Below are positions 31,083-42,980 of a DNA stretch of 64,000 nucleotides, in pieces. Under the pieces are notes generated by a model, which did no database searches, was not told where the DNA came from, and saw nothing but the letters and a program-made list of their open reading frames with translations. The translations under genes and the position numbers were made by a program. The stretch comes from Phialocephala subalpina (taxonomy: Eukaryota; Ascomycota; Leotiomycetes; Helotiales; Mollisiaceae), in assembly GCA_900073065.1 (NCBI GenBank), contig FJOG01000029.1:29538-93537 (forward strand), in the 5' to 3' direction. Every line of letters starts with the position of its first letter. The stretch's first letter is position 1.

Positions 31083-32984
31083 TCATCTGTTCCTCTTCGC
31101 CTCAGCCTGCTTGCTCAGCTGGCCACCTTTTCGACTTCGCGAGATGCCTCTCCTTTGCACCATCAACATAAACGCCCAGCCTATCTTCTCTCTCATCAAG
31201 AAGATAGTAGTTACGAGGAAGACCGGCACAGCAATGGACCAGAAATAGGGCTCGCCGTGGTTTAGTGATGGAAAATCTTTAAGATTCATCCCAAAGTAAC
31301 CAGTGAGAAAAGTTAATGGAAGGAAAATAATTGTAACGATAGTGAGTTGTTTCATCGACTCGTTTTGAAATGCTGAGATGGTGTTGAAGATTAAGTCAAT
31401 CATGTTGTCGCAAGATCTTCGCATCTGATCTAAAGATTCTGTGATAAGGACAATATGGTCTTCGACATCTCCAAGGTATGTTTGTGCCATAGGACTGACT
31501 TTGACGCCTGTCACGTTGTTTTTGGGATCACGACCTCCTACGCCAGCAATGAGTGCGGGACTCTTGTGATCTTGAAGTGCATTGATGAGATTGTGAATCG
31601 GGCTAACGAAGTTCCGCATAGATGTGATTTCGCTCGTGACGATATATAAGCTCGTGCATTGCTTTATGCTTGGGTTTGTCAAGACATCAAGCTCGAGGTC
31701 GCCGATTACGTCTTGATATGCAGTAGTGGCTGGAATGGCTAGATCGATTGTCGCGTCGATGATTGCCTGAACCAGCATTGACGCATCACACGATCTTCTC
31801 AAGACTGTTTCTGGTGTGCTGAGGCGATGAATTATGGGGCCTTCGATGTCATCTGCGGAGGACTCGAAAAATGATATGACAGTGTTATCTATCCATCGAT
31901 TAGCAACTACCCCTCAAGCGATGATGGCGCTAAGATATACCAGATGTCAAGAATACCGAGACCTGCTCGGCAGAAATCGCGAGTCTTTTCTTGGTCAATG
32001 GGGAGTGCCGCTCCATGTACTCCATTCGCGCCTTATTTGGCCCCCCGTGATATCGCTGCAACGTCCTCAACTTCTGCACAGGGGCATCGTGTATTCCTTC
32101 TGTATGTGCAGTGACAAAGCCGTTGGCGGGATCGTGTACGCCTGCGACCATGCTTGCCCTCCTTTGCTTGTCCTCGAATTTTGATTTTGAGCCTGAGAAT
32201 ATATTGCGGAAAATTTTCGAGGCCTTGCTCCGTGGTAGTTTTCGTGCTCCATAAGAGCTGCTTTTCTCGTCTATCTCCGAGTCGCTATCTTCGTCTTCGT
32301 GTAGGTGGACCAGTTTCTGCAAAGTGAAGACCATGTATGTATGATCAGTGTACCTATTTCTGTCAGCAATTGCCAAATCCAGGAGTAAGCGACTCACCAA
32401 TCAGCCTTCGTCCTGTTATTTGTGTTGATCATATCCTCGATTGCCAGTCTGTGCAGCTTCTTGTATTGTCCTAGAGCCTGTATGACATCCCAACTCAGCC
32501 CGTTGACATTGATCCACCGACACGAGACCCAGGGCTCCTGCGGTTTCTTTATGAAATCGACCAGTCCAGCATTCTCAAAATCATGCATCTGCATATCCTT
32601 CTCACTGAAATCCACCACTGTAATCTGGCATTCTTCGTGAAATGTAGGAGTACCCCCTGGTCGTCCACCATTGGCTTGTCCTGTGTCGAGTCCAGGCTCT
32701 TGACCTGGGTGCCAGCTCGGTCTCGAAGGCGCAACATCGATTGTAGTAAATGTCTTCGCAGTGTTCGCACGCGTCTGCCGTCGCTTCAGAATTGGGGAAG
32801 GGTCTATCTTCTCGCCGGGTTCGGCTCGTATCGAGCGAGTACTGTGGTGCGGGCTGTGGTGCGGGCTGTGGTGCGGACTGTGGGCTGCCGTGGTACTAGA
32901 AGAGCGGCCAGCTTCGATATCGAAGTTGACATGAGTCGGCGAAGACATCGCAATATGCGGGGAGAAGTCTCGCACATCTGCCAT
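31083..32984 (-). CDS. CorA-family divalent metal ion transporter
   Basis: Three exons, 32398-32984, 31941-32353 and 31083-31888, giving 601 aa. The long cytosolic N-terminal domain begins disordered, with four near-identical HHSP-type repeats about residues 38-50, then a folded part ([40 protein letters not shown]). The C-terminus has two helices, [21 protein letters not shown] and [17 protein letters not shown], separated by the diagnostic GMN loop. Family knowledge: pentameric Mg2+ (or Co2+/Al3+-related) channel of the plasma membrane or an organelle. A Met farther upstream in the same frame (about 33116) would add residues with no family support, so I chose 32984. Confidence 0.9.
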
Positions 32985-33593
32985 CGATGAATGGAAGAAT
33001 TGAGATCTGTTGGCGTTTTTGGGGGAGCTGCAAAGTTGTTGTTTCAGAAGCTGGTTTCGAAGGCAGGGAAGGATTTGCGACGAAGAGGAAGCAAGAGGGT
33101 ATCTCAGAATGTACATAACAATTAAAGAGGCATTAAGGAAGTGAATGTACAACACGTGTGAAGATATACAGTAGCATTGTCGAAATGGCGGACTCGAATG
33201 TTCTGGTGGTTCATCTGATAAACGGAGTCAAGCTTTCTTAATCAGTTTAGGGGCTTGGCGGTCCAAGCCCGAGGCTAGGCCTAATTCAGCAACCCCTCCC
33301 CTTTTCCTCTTCGCTTCACACATCTCTGGTGATAGCTTCACCTTGGAGCAGACAGTAAAGACAGTAGTCTGTCGAAATCCAACATTTCACTACTAGTAAC
33401 CATCATTTGCAGGTACTAAAATAATGCCGAGCACCATGGTATCAAGCTACGCGCTAGTGACGTTACAACTGATCTGCTCTTATCTTTGCACATTGATGCT
33501 CTTTCTACTTTTATACAAGACAGTGGTGTAAGGAGAACAACTGAAAATATCGACTTGATGCTCACGCGGCAGAGATTCTCTTGGGAGACATTA
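32985..33593. other. Intergenic, nothing recognised
   Basis: Promoter side of CorA and 3' side of the rhodopsin-like gene. Only shadow or random frames seen. Confidence 0.5.
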
Positions 33594-35100
33594 CTATGCA
33601 CCAAACCTTCGCGATGCCCATGGAGAATTTGCCGGAGTCTTAGCCTCGCTTTCACTCTCGTCGTCTCTCTCATACCGAATCTCAACCTTGACCTCCTTCT
33701 GAATGCCTTCAATATTGTATTTTGCTGTTGTTCCTCCTTCCTCGCCACCCTTGATCGCTGTACTAGCTCTCTTTCCTGTATTATGGATCGGCAATATGTT
33801 TTCCTCCGATGAAGAAGCAAGTGGGATGGACTTCGTCTGGCTTCTTGCGTATGCCTTCGCTTTTGAACTTTGCGCCCGGGACCCAAGCTCGTAGGACGAA
33901 CTCTGGCCGTAATGTGACATGGCAGAGTCTTTTGCTTTCTTGAAGAGGGGCCGCATGAGGGGTATCGAGGAGCCGATCATGACGAATGTGTTTTCGATGA
34001 CGACCCAGTTCATAAAGCTGACAGTATTGACTACGTGTGTTAGCAAATTGGAGGCGACAAGATAATCTTGGAAGGAGAACGCGGTACTTACAAGTGTAGT
34101 CTGATCGCTCTCCCAAGGACTGGAGCTTGACTGTTTTGATGATGGATGCAACGAACGCACTGCCTCATTTTAGCCCAAGATTGCTTCAAACTCAATCCCC
34201 TCGTGTTGAGATGGGAGGTGTATCGAGACTTACAAGATACTGAGTCCGAGAAGTGCGACAAGACCAAGCTTGATCCGCAATTTCATCTGAAGAGTCCAGA
34301 AAATTGACGAGGGAAGGACAGTCAAGATTAGATCAGTCATTGAGTTGCAAGCTAAGAACATGTCAGCAATTGAGTTTTACCCCCCCTCTTTTGCTCTTTA
34401 CCTCCTTGGAAGAAGCCAATGTCCTGCGAGTTGTTAGCATATAGGCAGGAATTTCACAAGCATTCAAGCACTTACAGCCTGCGCTGCAGGAACCCAACAT
34501 TTACTTGGTACACCGACTGGATCCCAAAGTGATCGAACATCTCCGCATTGCACGAAGATAGTGATGCAAGTAACAAGATTGACAACAAGTGATTGAGCAA
34601 TCATAAAGTGCAAGAACCATCTTCTGTACTTAGTGGTCCCGAAGAGGCGAAACATTAAGATGATGAAAGAGACTCGACCGAGAGCGGAGCACAATATGCC
34701 TGGGAGAGCGTATCAGCTACAATTGTGGATCGGAGTGGTTTTTGAGGTGGCATACCAAAAGGTTCCGATATGAATTCCATCTCCATGGAAGTTACTTTCT
34801 TGTAGTCATCAAGATAGAAGAAGTGTCTTCCCCACCCGAAGTGATGAGATATGGTGATGAATAAGATATGGAGAAAGCCAAACATCTAGAAGCTGTCAGC
34901 CAAGTTCTCGAAATTGTGACATTACGAACCAATGCCAAAAGCATCACGATGTCTCCTAGCCCGAATTGACGAGAGATCTTGACTTGAGTGAAGATTCTCA
35001 TCCCCACTACAACGCCAGCGAGTCCGTATAGTGTCCATCCTGTTGCCAGCATTTGTGGGCCAATGTCGATGTCCGGCCCATTAGGCTTAGGGACGGACAT
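33594..35100 (-). CDS. Seven-helix integral membrane protein, fungal rhodopsin-like/SAT4 family
   Basis: Seven exons: 34930-35100, 34756-34885, 34476-34699, 34402-34423, 34234-34351, 34092-34159 and 33594-34030, giving 389 aa. Hallmarks: an N-terminal helix LYGLAGVVVGMRIFTQVKI, then GLGDIVMLLAL, YLDDYKK, the cysteine-bearing QCGDVRSLWDP, CNSMTDLILTVLPSSIFW, KLGLVALLGLSIFAFVASII, and VSFMNWVVIENTFVMIGSSI. These match the PTH11-related, non-opsin fungal family common next to metabolite clusters and in host-interaction genes. The 22-bp exon encoding DIGFFQG is supported by conservation. The C-terminal 130 residues are cytosolic and rich in S and E. Ligand unknown. Confidence 0.88.
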
Positions 35101-36423
35101 TGTGGTGATCGAGGCTTTTCCGGTGTATTGAAGCAGATAATGATTATCTTGAGAGTTGTCGAATTGTCTTACGATATGAGTGGAGACCAGAAGAAAGTCG
35201 GGATCATGGTCTTCGAAGCTCTATAAAGTTGTTCCAAACTCCCTTCAGACAATTCAACTGAACATTTACACTTTCCCCAAGATGCAGGCATTCGAGGGAT
35301 GAATGCAAGGCACTGAATTCGAGTATTGAATTCATGGAAAGGGCCGCACAAAGGGTCTCATCACGCAAACGGCAGACATGCCGTCCCGTGTTTCTACGGC
35401 AGGTACCAAGAGATGAAGAGGAGGCGGGACATGGGTTGTGTGACGCGGCTGGGCTGGGTCCCCCGGGTGGTCCTCCCGGCTGCACTTGGTGTTGCTGGTG
35501 GCGCGTGAATGGCTGCGGCGCTGTTGAAACTCGGGAACAGACCACCCTCGTTAAGTTTGACAGATGATGGGTTCCACGTATCTTCTATATCGATCAAGGG
35601 AGCCATACTGTCGGAAGTTCACAGGGTCCATTGCTAGGTACCTTCCCCTGGCATGGGCTTTCGGTAGGGACATTCTGCAAGAGATCCTTGCAGACGTTGA
35701 AGGATTCTAAAAGCCTATATCTTGTACTTGTAAAGGGGAAGCATGGGAGGCACATGGTCTATCGAACAATATGCTTGATTACACTATCCTTGTTTATGAT
35801 TCCCAAGCTGTCTGCTTCCGAGAAATTGGACGCTTTTACTCTAATTTCTCCTTTCCTCGTCATCACGGCTGCCAAAAGGATCAGCAATACAAGCTGAACT
35901 TCTGCCAATCATGTAACCTCACGCGTTTCCGTCACGATGTACCTCAGATGTTCCCCTCGGCGCCGCAAAGCTAAGACCACTTGAGTTCGGGCGAGCGCCC
36001 CTTCGAAGTTTATTCGAGGTCCTCGCTTGATCACCCAACCATAGTCGGATACACTGCCGGATCTGTCATCAAGATTTACATGGGCGCTCCCTTCCACACC
36101 GAAATCCTGCTCAGTGATGTAGGGGTGGGATGCAGGGTACAGGGTTCATTGCGTTTTCGCTGTTCCTGTCAACCAATCGGCCGGAATGACTTCCAATGGG
36201 AGCAATGCGGCACTTCAAAGCCTTAATCAGAGACCAACTTAGCTAGAAAACCTTCTTCCCAGCACAGTAATTACATCAATCCGATGTTCCTAGTGCATGC
36301 GACATATCCTGGTAGCTGCACAATCTCCGAATTTTTTTGAACCTAGCCATATCTCGTCCAGACAGCTTCACCAATTTGCATTTCATCCCGTCCTTCAGGA
36401 TTCCTCTGCTTTACACTGCAAAC
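35101..36423. other. Intergenic, 1.3 kb, nothing recognised
   Basis: Divergent promoter space between the rhodopsin-like gene and the O-methyltransferase. Overlapping short frames at 35200-35600 are rich in rare-looking codons and look random. Confidence 0.5.
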
Positions 36424-37788
36424 ATGGGTTCCATCGCTCACTCGTCCCTCGATATTCTCCTGCAGAGAACTTCCATACAATTCGAGGGAGGCTCAGCACG
36501 CCTGCTTGAGGATAAGTTTGCGAAAGAGAACTTGATCAAGACCCTGCGTGAATTGACATCGGCTTTGGAGACTCCGGAGGATCATATTCAGCGGGTGGTA
36601 TTTTTTGTGAGTGTCACACTTCGCTTCAGCCACTACCGCAAGCTAACTTCCCAAAAAGCCTTCGACGTACGCGTGTGCCAGGATAGCAATTGACTTGAAG
36701 CTTTTCAACATTATTGCCGACACAGAAGGCAATATTACGTCTAAGGACCTTGCTGCTAAGACCGGAGCTGAAGAACAGCTTCTCGGTATGACAGACTCCA
36801 AAGTCATGGAAATGGCGATTGACAATTGAGCAGTTCGAGTGCTTCGTCCCTTGACATTTGCTGGCCTTGTCATTGAGGCAGGAGATCGCACTTATGCAGC
36901 AAATGAGGTGACGAAACATTTGAAGGGACCTTCCGTGCAGGCTGGTATGATTCACTTGTATGTCAAATGCGCCTCAAATCCCCAATCACCTCCCCTATTG
37001 AAACCCTCTCTAGTTTCGATGCTGGACTCAGGAGCCTGAGTTACATGCCGGAATATTTCAGAAATAATGGATACAAGCTGCCATCTGATTCCGTTTCTGG
37101 CCCCTTGCAATTCGCTTTCAACACTCCTCTCGAGTCCTATGCTTTTTGGAACACCATGCCTGCATTTGCCGATAACTTCAATACCTTCATGGCAGGTAAG
37201 ATGGGAGCTGGTAAGACTGGTCAGACTTGGGAGAACACGTATCCAGTCAAGACCAATATCATTGACGGCTTTGACGAGAAAATCAGTAGCGCCATGTTTG
37301 TTGACATAGCTGGTGGTCGCGGACATGAAGTTGGCCAACTCAAAGCTAGCTTCCCGGATGCGCCTGGGAAATTCATCCTCCAGGACCTCCCGGCTGTTAT
37401 TGACGATGTAAAAGATCTGGATTGCAGTATCGAGCGCATGAAGTATAATTTCTTTGAGCCTCAACCCATCAAAGGCTCGAGGAGTTATTTTATGGCGAAC
37501 ATCATGCACAATTGGACTGATGCGGACTGCAAGAAGATCCTCGAAAATGTCGCTAAAGTGATGGTCAAGGGATACTCGAGGCTGCTGCTAAGTGATCACA
37601 TCTTACCTAGTACGGGTTGCAGTTTACCATCATTTGGCAGAGATATCGGGATGCTGTCACTCCATGGCGGGGTGGAGCGATCCGAAAATCAGTGGACTGC
37701 TCTTCTGGAATCTGCAGGACTCAAGGTTGTTCAGTTTTACCATTTAGAAAGGGGTGAAGGTCTTGTTGAAGCTGTCCTACATGATTAA
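36424..37788 (+). CDS. O-methyltransferase (family 2, fungal metabolite type)
   Basis: Four exons: 36424-36606, 36659-36785, 36834-36957 and 37014-37788, giving 402 aa. The N-terminal dimerisation and winged-helix part includes ARIAIDLKLFNIIADTEG and LRPLTFAGLVIEAGDRTYAA. The SAM-binding motif FVDIAGGRGHEVGQL (about residue 239) is followed by FILQDLPAVIDDV, then NIMHNWTDADCKKIL, which holds the position of the catalytic base. This family transfers methyl groups to phenolic hydroxyls in polyketide and related pathways. Every splice restores a conserved block. Followed 1.1 kb downstream by an MFS transporter, which may export the product (inference). Confidence 0.92.
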
Positions 37789-38913
37789 GGACAGTTTGAT
37801 CGTTGCTGGGAGTGAAATGTTAATCGTCCGATGTTTTCAGGTTGTGATGAATTTGATAAGAGGATTGCTGGATAGGATGTGTTTCAAATCCTTCATTTGT
37901 ATCACAGTGATGTGCCGCGAAGTCTATTGATAAGAGAAGATGGGAATCCTATGGGAATCCTGTTTTAGAAAGAGATAGGATATAGCAGCTGAAATATTCC
38001 ACCTCTCATCGTCGTTCAGATTGCTGGGATTGAGCTGCATGTTGTTCGCCTCCACTCCTGCCATGCCGTCTCATGCTTACAGTCACAATCGACCGGGGTC
38101 TGAATGCACATTCAATCTTCAACGCCTTGCGACATGGATCATATCGGGATTTTTCCAGTCGCTTCGTGAAGAGTGGTCGATGCGGTGGAGCCCGCCCTAC
38201 CGTCCCTTACTCCCTCCACCGGCTATTCTCCCCGCCGCCAGTCTGTGCTTCAGTGTTCGGAGAAGATCACCAAATTGTGCTAGCTCTGCATATGAAGCCC
38301 CATGGGGATGCGAGTTGGCGAACCTTGTTCAGTGGGAATAAGAATAGTCGAATACATCCCTAGTCAAAAACTCTATCTATCGAATGGTTTCGAGGTCCTT
38401 GTCGGTACTGCAACGCCATCTGGAAACGGTCTCATGTCCGTGGAAATTGGCTTTGCTTGGAAGGAACAAATATTTGACGCCAGCATCAATTCTTTCCATG
38501 CATTGGACTGGGCTCTCGCCCACATCCCGACTCCCGAGGCCCAGGGCATTCTGCTCAACAGCGAACCAAATGAGGTGTCATGTCTCAAGCCTCGTCTATC
38601 GTGCCGTGCGACCCTCTCACGCAATACCCATGTGACTGCAGTACGTACCCACGAATTATAGAGCGGGACGCGTATGGAAATCTGCTTCCTTACCCAATTG
38701 ATAAAAATAATTTCGGAGATTCTCCACCCTTTAGGCTTTCCTTACTGCAGCTAATAGTCTGTCTATATCGATCATCGCTGACGACAAGTTATTTACACCG
38801 CATGTCTTCGAAGTATTCTAGAACGCATCGCCAACCCTCAGATCCATACTTTTGACGTTCTTGCGGTCCTCCCAAATTTGAGACTCACTAAAAGCGACAC
38901 CTTAGAAGCAAAG
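37789..38913. other. Intergenic with a possible orphan coding stretch (38342-38642)
   Basis: On the plus strand, from about 38342 to 38642, a frame with good codon usage reads IVEYIPSQKLYLSNGFEVLV ... SFHALDWALAHIPTPEAQG ... EVSCLKPRLSCRATLSR and ends at a donor-like GTACGT. It has no clear start or downstream exon, so it may be a fragment of a lost gene. The rest shows nothing. Confidence 0.3.
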
Positions 38914-40710
38914 ATGGCAGGTACATCAGACGAAAAGAATCACTTCGAAAGCGTTTTGCCCACCTCTCCCGCCTCTGCTTCCTCAGATGAAGCACCTGCT
39001 CCACATCATAACGTCGATACGGAAAAGAATGCCAGCTCAGGAGGAACATATTTCGTCAAGGAAACAACCGCCGATGCCAATGACGGTCTAAAAGTGGCCA
39101 AAGATGGAGTCACAGTGCTCATCCCTCAACCTTCGGACGATGTCGAAGACCCTCTGAACTGGTCTTGGCTCAGAAAGCACAAGGTCTTGGCTGCTCTTCT
39201 GTTGCCAAGTCTCCTCACCGATTGGGGAATGACTTGGGGAACAACACTCTTCGAGGCGCAAGCTGTTACTTTCCACATGTCCATCCCAGATGTGGCTCGT
39301 TCTGTCAGTGGAGGTATTTTCTTGCAAGGTCCCGGTGGTGTTTTTGCTGTACCATTTGTCCAAAAATATGGCCGGTGAGAGAGATTGGTCTCCAGCAGAA
39401 GTTCCCTACTGACAAGATATCATAGCCTTCCTGTACTCTTTTGGTCCCAGATTTTGGGCTTCATAACCGTCCTTATCGCAACATTTATGCCGTCCTATGC
39501 CAGCTTCACAGCATTTCGCGCTCTGCAAGGTTTCGTTGCCACTTCACCTCAGGTCATCGGACTTTCAGTTGTCCATGACTTGTTCTTTTTCCATGGTAAG
39601 CACCAGATTCTGATTATGAAGTGAAAGTCGCTAATTCGTGCAGAGCGGGCGAGAAAGGTGAACATTTGGGCATTCACATTCCTGCTTGGGCCCTTCCTTG
39701 GACCTTTTATCTCGTCCTTCTTGCTGTCTAAGATATCATGGCAGCTCGACATGGGTGTTTTGGCAATGTTCTATGGCGTGTCAGCAATTCTCGTTGTGCT
39801 GTTGGGAGAGGAAACACTTTATGATCGTGAGAAGTCTGTAAAGCCAACTGCTGGGGCTTCGAAGTTCTCGATATTGATCGGCATCGCTGGTGCGAGAGCT
39901 AAAGCGCAGACGAGCTTGATGCTTGTCTCGAAGCAACTTCTTGAACTCCTCTTCAAGCCCCAACTGCTCCTTCCAAGTACGAATAGCTCTCCAACAGGGC
40001 CAGAGAACATGTGCTAACAATCTCATTCAGCTCTGTATATCATGCTCCTCTTCACCTGGGCCATCGGAATTGTTACCACTGTAACTCAATTCATCAGACC
40101 TCCACCATACCTCCTCAACGATACCCAAGCTTCCCTCTTCTACCTCGCTCCAATGGTTGGTGCTGTTGTCGGTGAGCTCTGGGGCCATTGGTTCAACGAC
40201 TTCCTGTGCAACCGATACATCAAAACCCACAATGGCCAGTACCAACCTGAGAATCGTCTTTGGGCAGTATGGCCAGCGTGCGCTTTCGGCATTGGAGCAA
40301 TGGTGCTATATGGTCAGACGTTGCAGAAGGAACTGCCTGTGATTGGTCTTGCTGCTGCGTGGGCACTCATGACTTTCTCTCAGGTTGCCAGTACTACTGC
40401 TATCAGTGCATACGCCTTGGATATCTTTCCTCATCATGCTGCGTTGGCTAGCTCGTGGATCAACTTTTGGCGAACTACTGGTGAGTGCTTTGAATTTCGC
40501 TCCAGCAAATACAAGTAGACTGACAGGGTTACAGGCGGTTTCTGTGTTACCTATTTCCAGACTCAGTGGGTAGCGAAGTCCGGCGCTGCCGTGACATTTG
40601 GAATACAGGGAGCCATCATCGCATTCGGGTTCATCTTCATCATCATCACGCAGGTATGGGGTGTCAAGTGGCGACACAAGTACCCAGCACCAGCTGTTGC
40701 TGAAATTTAG
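38914..40710 (+). CDS. MFS transporter, DHA1-like
   Basis: Five exons: 38914-39374, 39426-39595, 39644-39976, 40031-40480 and 40535-40710, giving 529 aa. The N-terminal 85 residues are cytosolic and end in the fungal MFS signature VTVLIPQPSDDVEDPLNW. Twelve hydrophobic segments follow, including AALLLPSLLTDWGMTWGTTL, IFLQGPGGVFAVPFVQKYGR and FLLGPFLGPFISSFLLSKIS. The central loop carries GEETLYDREK. The C-terminus is short (KYPAPAVAEI). Substrate unknown; position next to an O-methyltransferase suggests metabolite export (inference). Introns are all GT-AG and each is needed for the frame. Confidence 0.93.
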
Positions 40711-41773
40711 ATCATCCTCGAGGTGTGGTTGACGTGTAGTCGAGTTCTGGCGATTAGAGGGGAAGCGATAGAAATTTGTCACCGGTGGACAGAGAGCTCT
40801 TTTAATTATCAACGTTTATTGATCTTCGTGGACCGTGTCCAGGAATAAGAATTCTTTTTTCTGTGTTTGACTTATGGACATTCACTCGTGACCATCGCAT
40901 TATGACACCCTCTTGCTTGCCCTTGGGAAAGTCCCGTTTCTTTAACTCCGAGGCACTCTTGAGAAGTTTTATTCTAGTAAGTTTACAGCCTATTGATGAA
41001 GGGGATTGTATCTCTATTTTGGGACTTATAAGGGAGCTGTATTTCTGTATATGAGGGGTTCTGGAAAGGTGCCACCTCAGGATCCAGAAACCAGGAAGTA
41101 TGGTTACGACCAACACGTCATGAATAGCTCAAGTTATTCTCGGCCACTACCCCGCAGCCTCGTCCGACCAATCGACGATATGCTCTCCCGAATCGATTGA
41201 GCCTCGCCGTTTTTCTGCTATTGCGATTGTGGCGCATTGCGACGGAATGAGAGGATTCGCTTGTGGGGCCGAAAGTCTAACTTAAGCATCTGACTGTATT
41301 GTGCCAACTCAACGATAGCACGTGTACACGCAGTAAGCGCAGTACAATCATTTTCGCTTTCTCTTTTCATAAGTTCCAGAATTTTCTGGGCCCTCATTCG
41401 TTCATAGGCGCGGCGACTTTGAAACGTGAAACATTCTTGCATCGCCACTGGAAACTGCACGATAGAGGCACATCCCGCATGACTCTCAGAACTCTACGTA
41501 GCTCAAGACTCAGCATTCTAAATTGGGACTCAACCTCCAATTGCATTTCAGTCATGGAAATAGCATCACACATCGTGAGGATGTTGATATTTAAAGAGGT
41601 TCAATACCTCCAAAGTCAAGTTCATTCTCATCATCAGCACACAACAGCACACTTTCCAGTCCACTCTATTTCCTTTTCAATTTCTTTTGTCAATTTCCTT
41701 ATTTCCTTTCAACGCTCTCTTGTTGATTTTAAATAATTTTCAAACGAATCTCTTTCTCTTTTCCTTCGCAAAT
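40711..41773. other. Intergenic, nothing recognised
   Basis: Contains the promoter of the secreted-protein gene: a tatttaaag box near 41588 and a CT-rich leader at 41640-41770 are typical of well-expressed fungal genes. No other feature. Confidence 0.45.
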
Positions 41774-42415
41774 ATGAAGTTCACCTCAAGCATTGTCCTC
41801 GCCGCTCTCGCTTCGCTCTCCAGCGCCTCTCCTATCTTTCAACGCCAGCAAGAGACTGCACAGGACTCTATCAATAAATGGAACCAAGACATCACAGTAC
41901 GTTCACTTATCCCTCCTATCAACACAAATGATTGAGCCTAACAACGCCAATAGATCGTCAACCAGTTCTTAAATACAGTCGGCAACTCGGCTACACCATC
42001 CTCAGACGCCGTGCCAGTCCTCGCCACAGCCCTTGACGAGCCCGTACAACTCATGTTCCTTACTGCAATGATCGCACCTGGCGCCACCGCTGCGACCGAT
42101 GCTAGTAACACCTTGATGGAGATGTTTGGCCAGGTTCCTGAAGCACTGATGAACATCGTCAATGCGAACAATGATCCTACAGTTGTGGCTATGAATGTCA
42201 ACACTATCAATACCGTCCGGTAAGTGTTTTCTTATCGGTGAACAAGAATACAAAGACTGATTGATTCTAGATGCAATGTCGTACTTCCAAACATCGGTGT
42301 TCTCTGGGCACAGGGTGGATTTGCCAATGCTGGAAGCATCACAGTGCCCCTTGGTCCAGCTGTTTGCCCTACACCAGGTGCCAATGGAGGGCCTTATCCT
42401 ATGGTTGCTGCATAG
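41774..42415 (+). CDS. Small secreted protein
   Basis: Three exons, 41774-41896, 41954-42219 and 42271-42415, giving 177 aa. Residues 1-18 (MKFTSSIVLAALASLSSA) are a strong signal peptide, followed by a possible propeptide ending in QRQ. The mature part is alanine-, asparagine- and valine-rich with two cysteines in the last third (RCNVVLPNIGVLWAQGG and AVCPTPGANGG). I recall similar small secreted proteins of unknown function in plant- and soil-associated ascomycetes. A disulphide between the two cysteines is likely. It could be cell-wall associated or effector-like; nothing in the sequence decides this. Confidence 0.85.
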
Positions 42416-42980
42416 AGGGTACTTAGAAAGCACCACTGTTTGGAATACTTGTATGCATAGCGTTTCGGGGGTCTTCTGGCGTTACGGATACGGATGGGAT
42501 GCATAGCGAGAGCGGAGCAGACACATTGGGAGGAGTTGAACATCGTTTGCAGACTTATCATTACTAAACCAAACCATTTTTTGAACCAATAAGTTTTCCG
42601 AAGTCTAATCTCCATGATTGAGCCTTTAATGATGTGAATCGGAAGCCTAATATATTTTACATGTCACTCGTGCCTTTTCATGTGTAAAATACTTAAGGAA
42701 TGGGTGTGGAAAAGGTCATGTACAGTACTAGATTAGCATTCCATGAGAATCGGAAGTAGTGTGGATGAGAATAGCGGTATTTTGGGTTCGTATCTCAAAA
42801 TCTTTCGTTGAGAAAGCTTTTACATTCCTTTCTAGGTATTGGAGGTACGGTTCAGAAGTACTTCCTGCCCCCAAAAGCAAACCACCAAGCTATGAATCTC
42901 AGAATATTCAACACCCCGTCTCGAAAATCCCATCATCTATACAGCACTGGAAGAGTTCAGAGACCTGGAAATGAAAGTCC
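42416..42980. other. Intergenic, nothing recognised
   Basis: 3' regions of the secreted-protein gene and of the convergent nitric oxide synthase pseudogene. Confidence 0.5.

Noticed and set aside
32860..32900. Short CACCACAGCCCG repeats as a CRISPR or regulatory array
   Set aside because: They are in frame within the CorA N-terminus and encode a His/Ser/Pro repeat; fungi have no CRISPR arrays.
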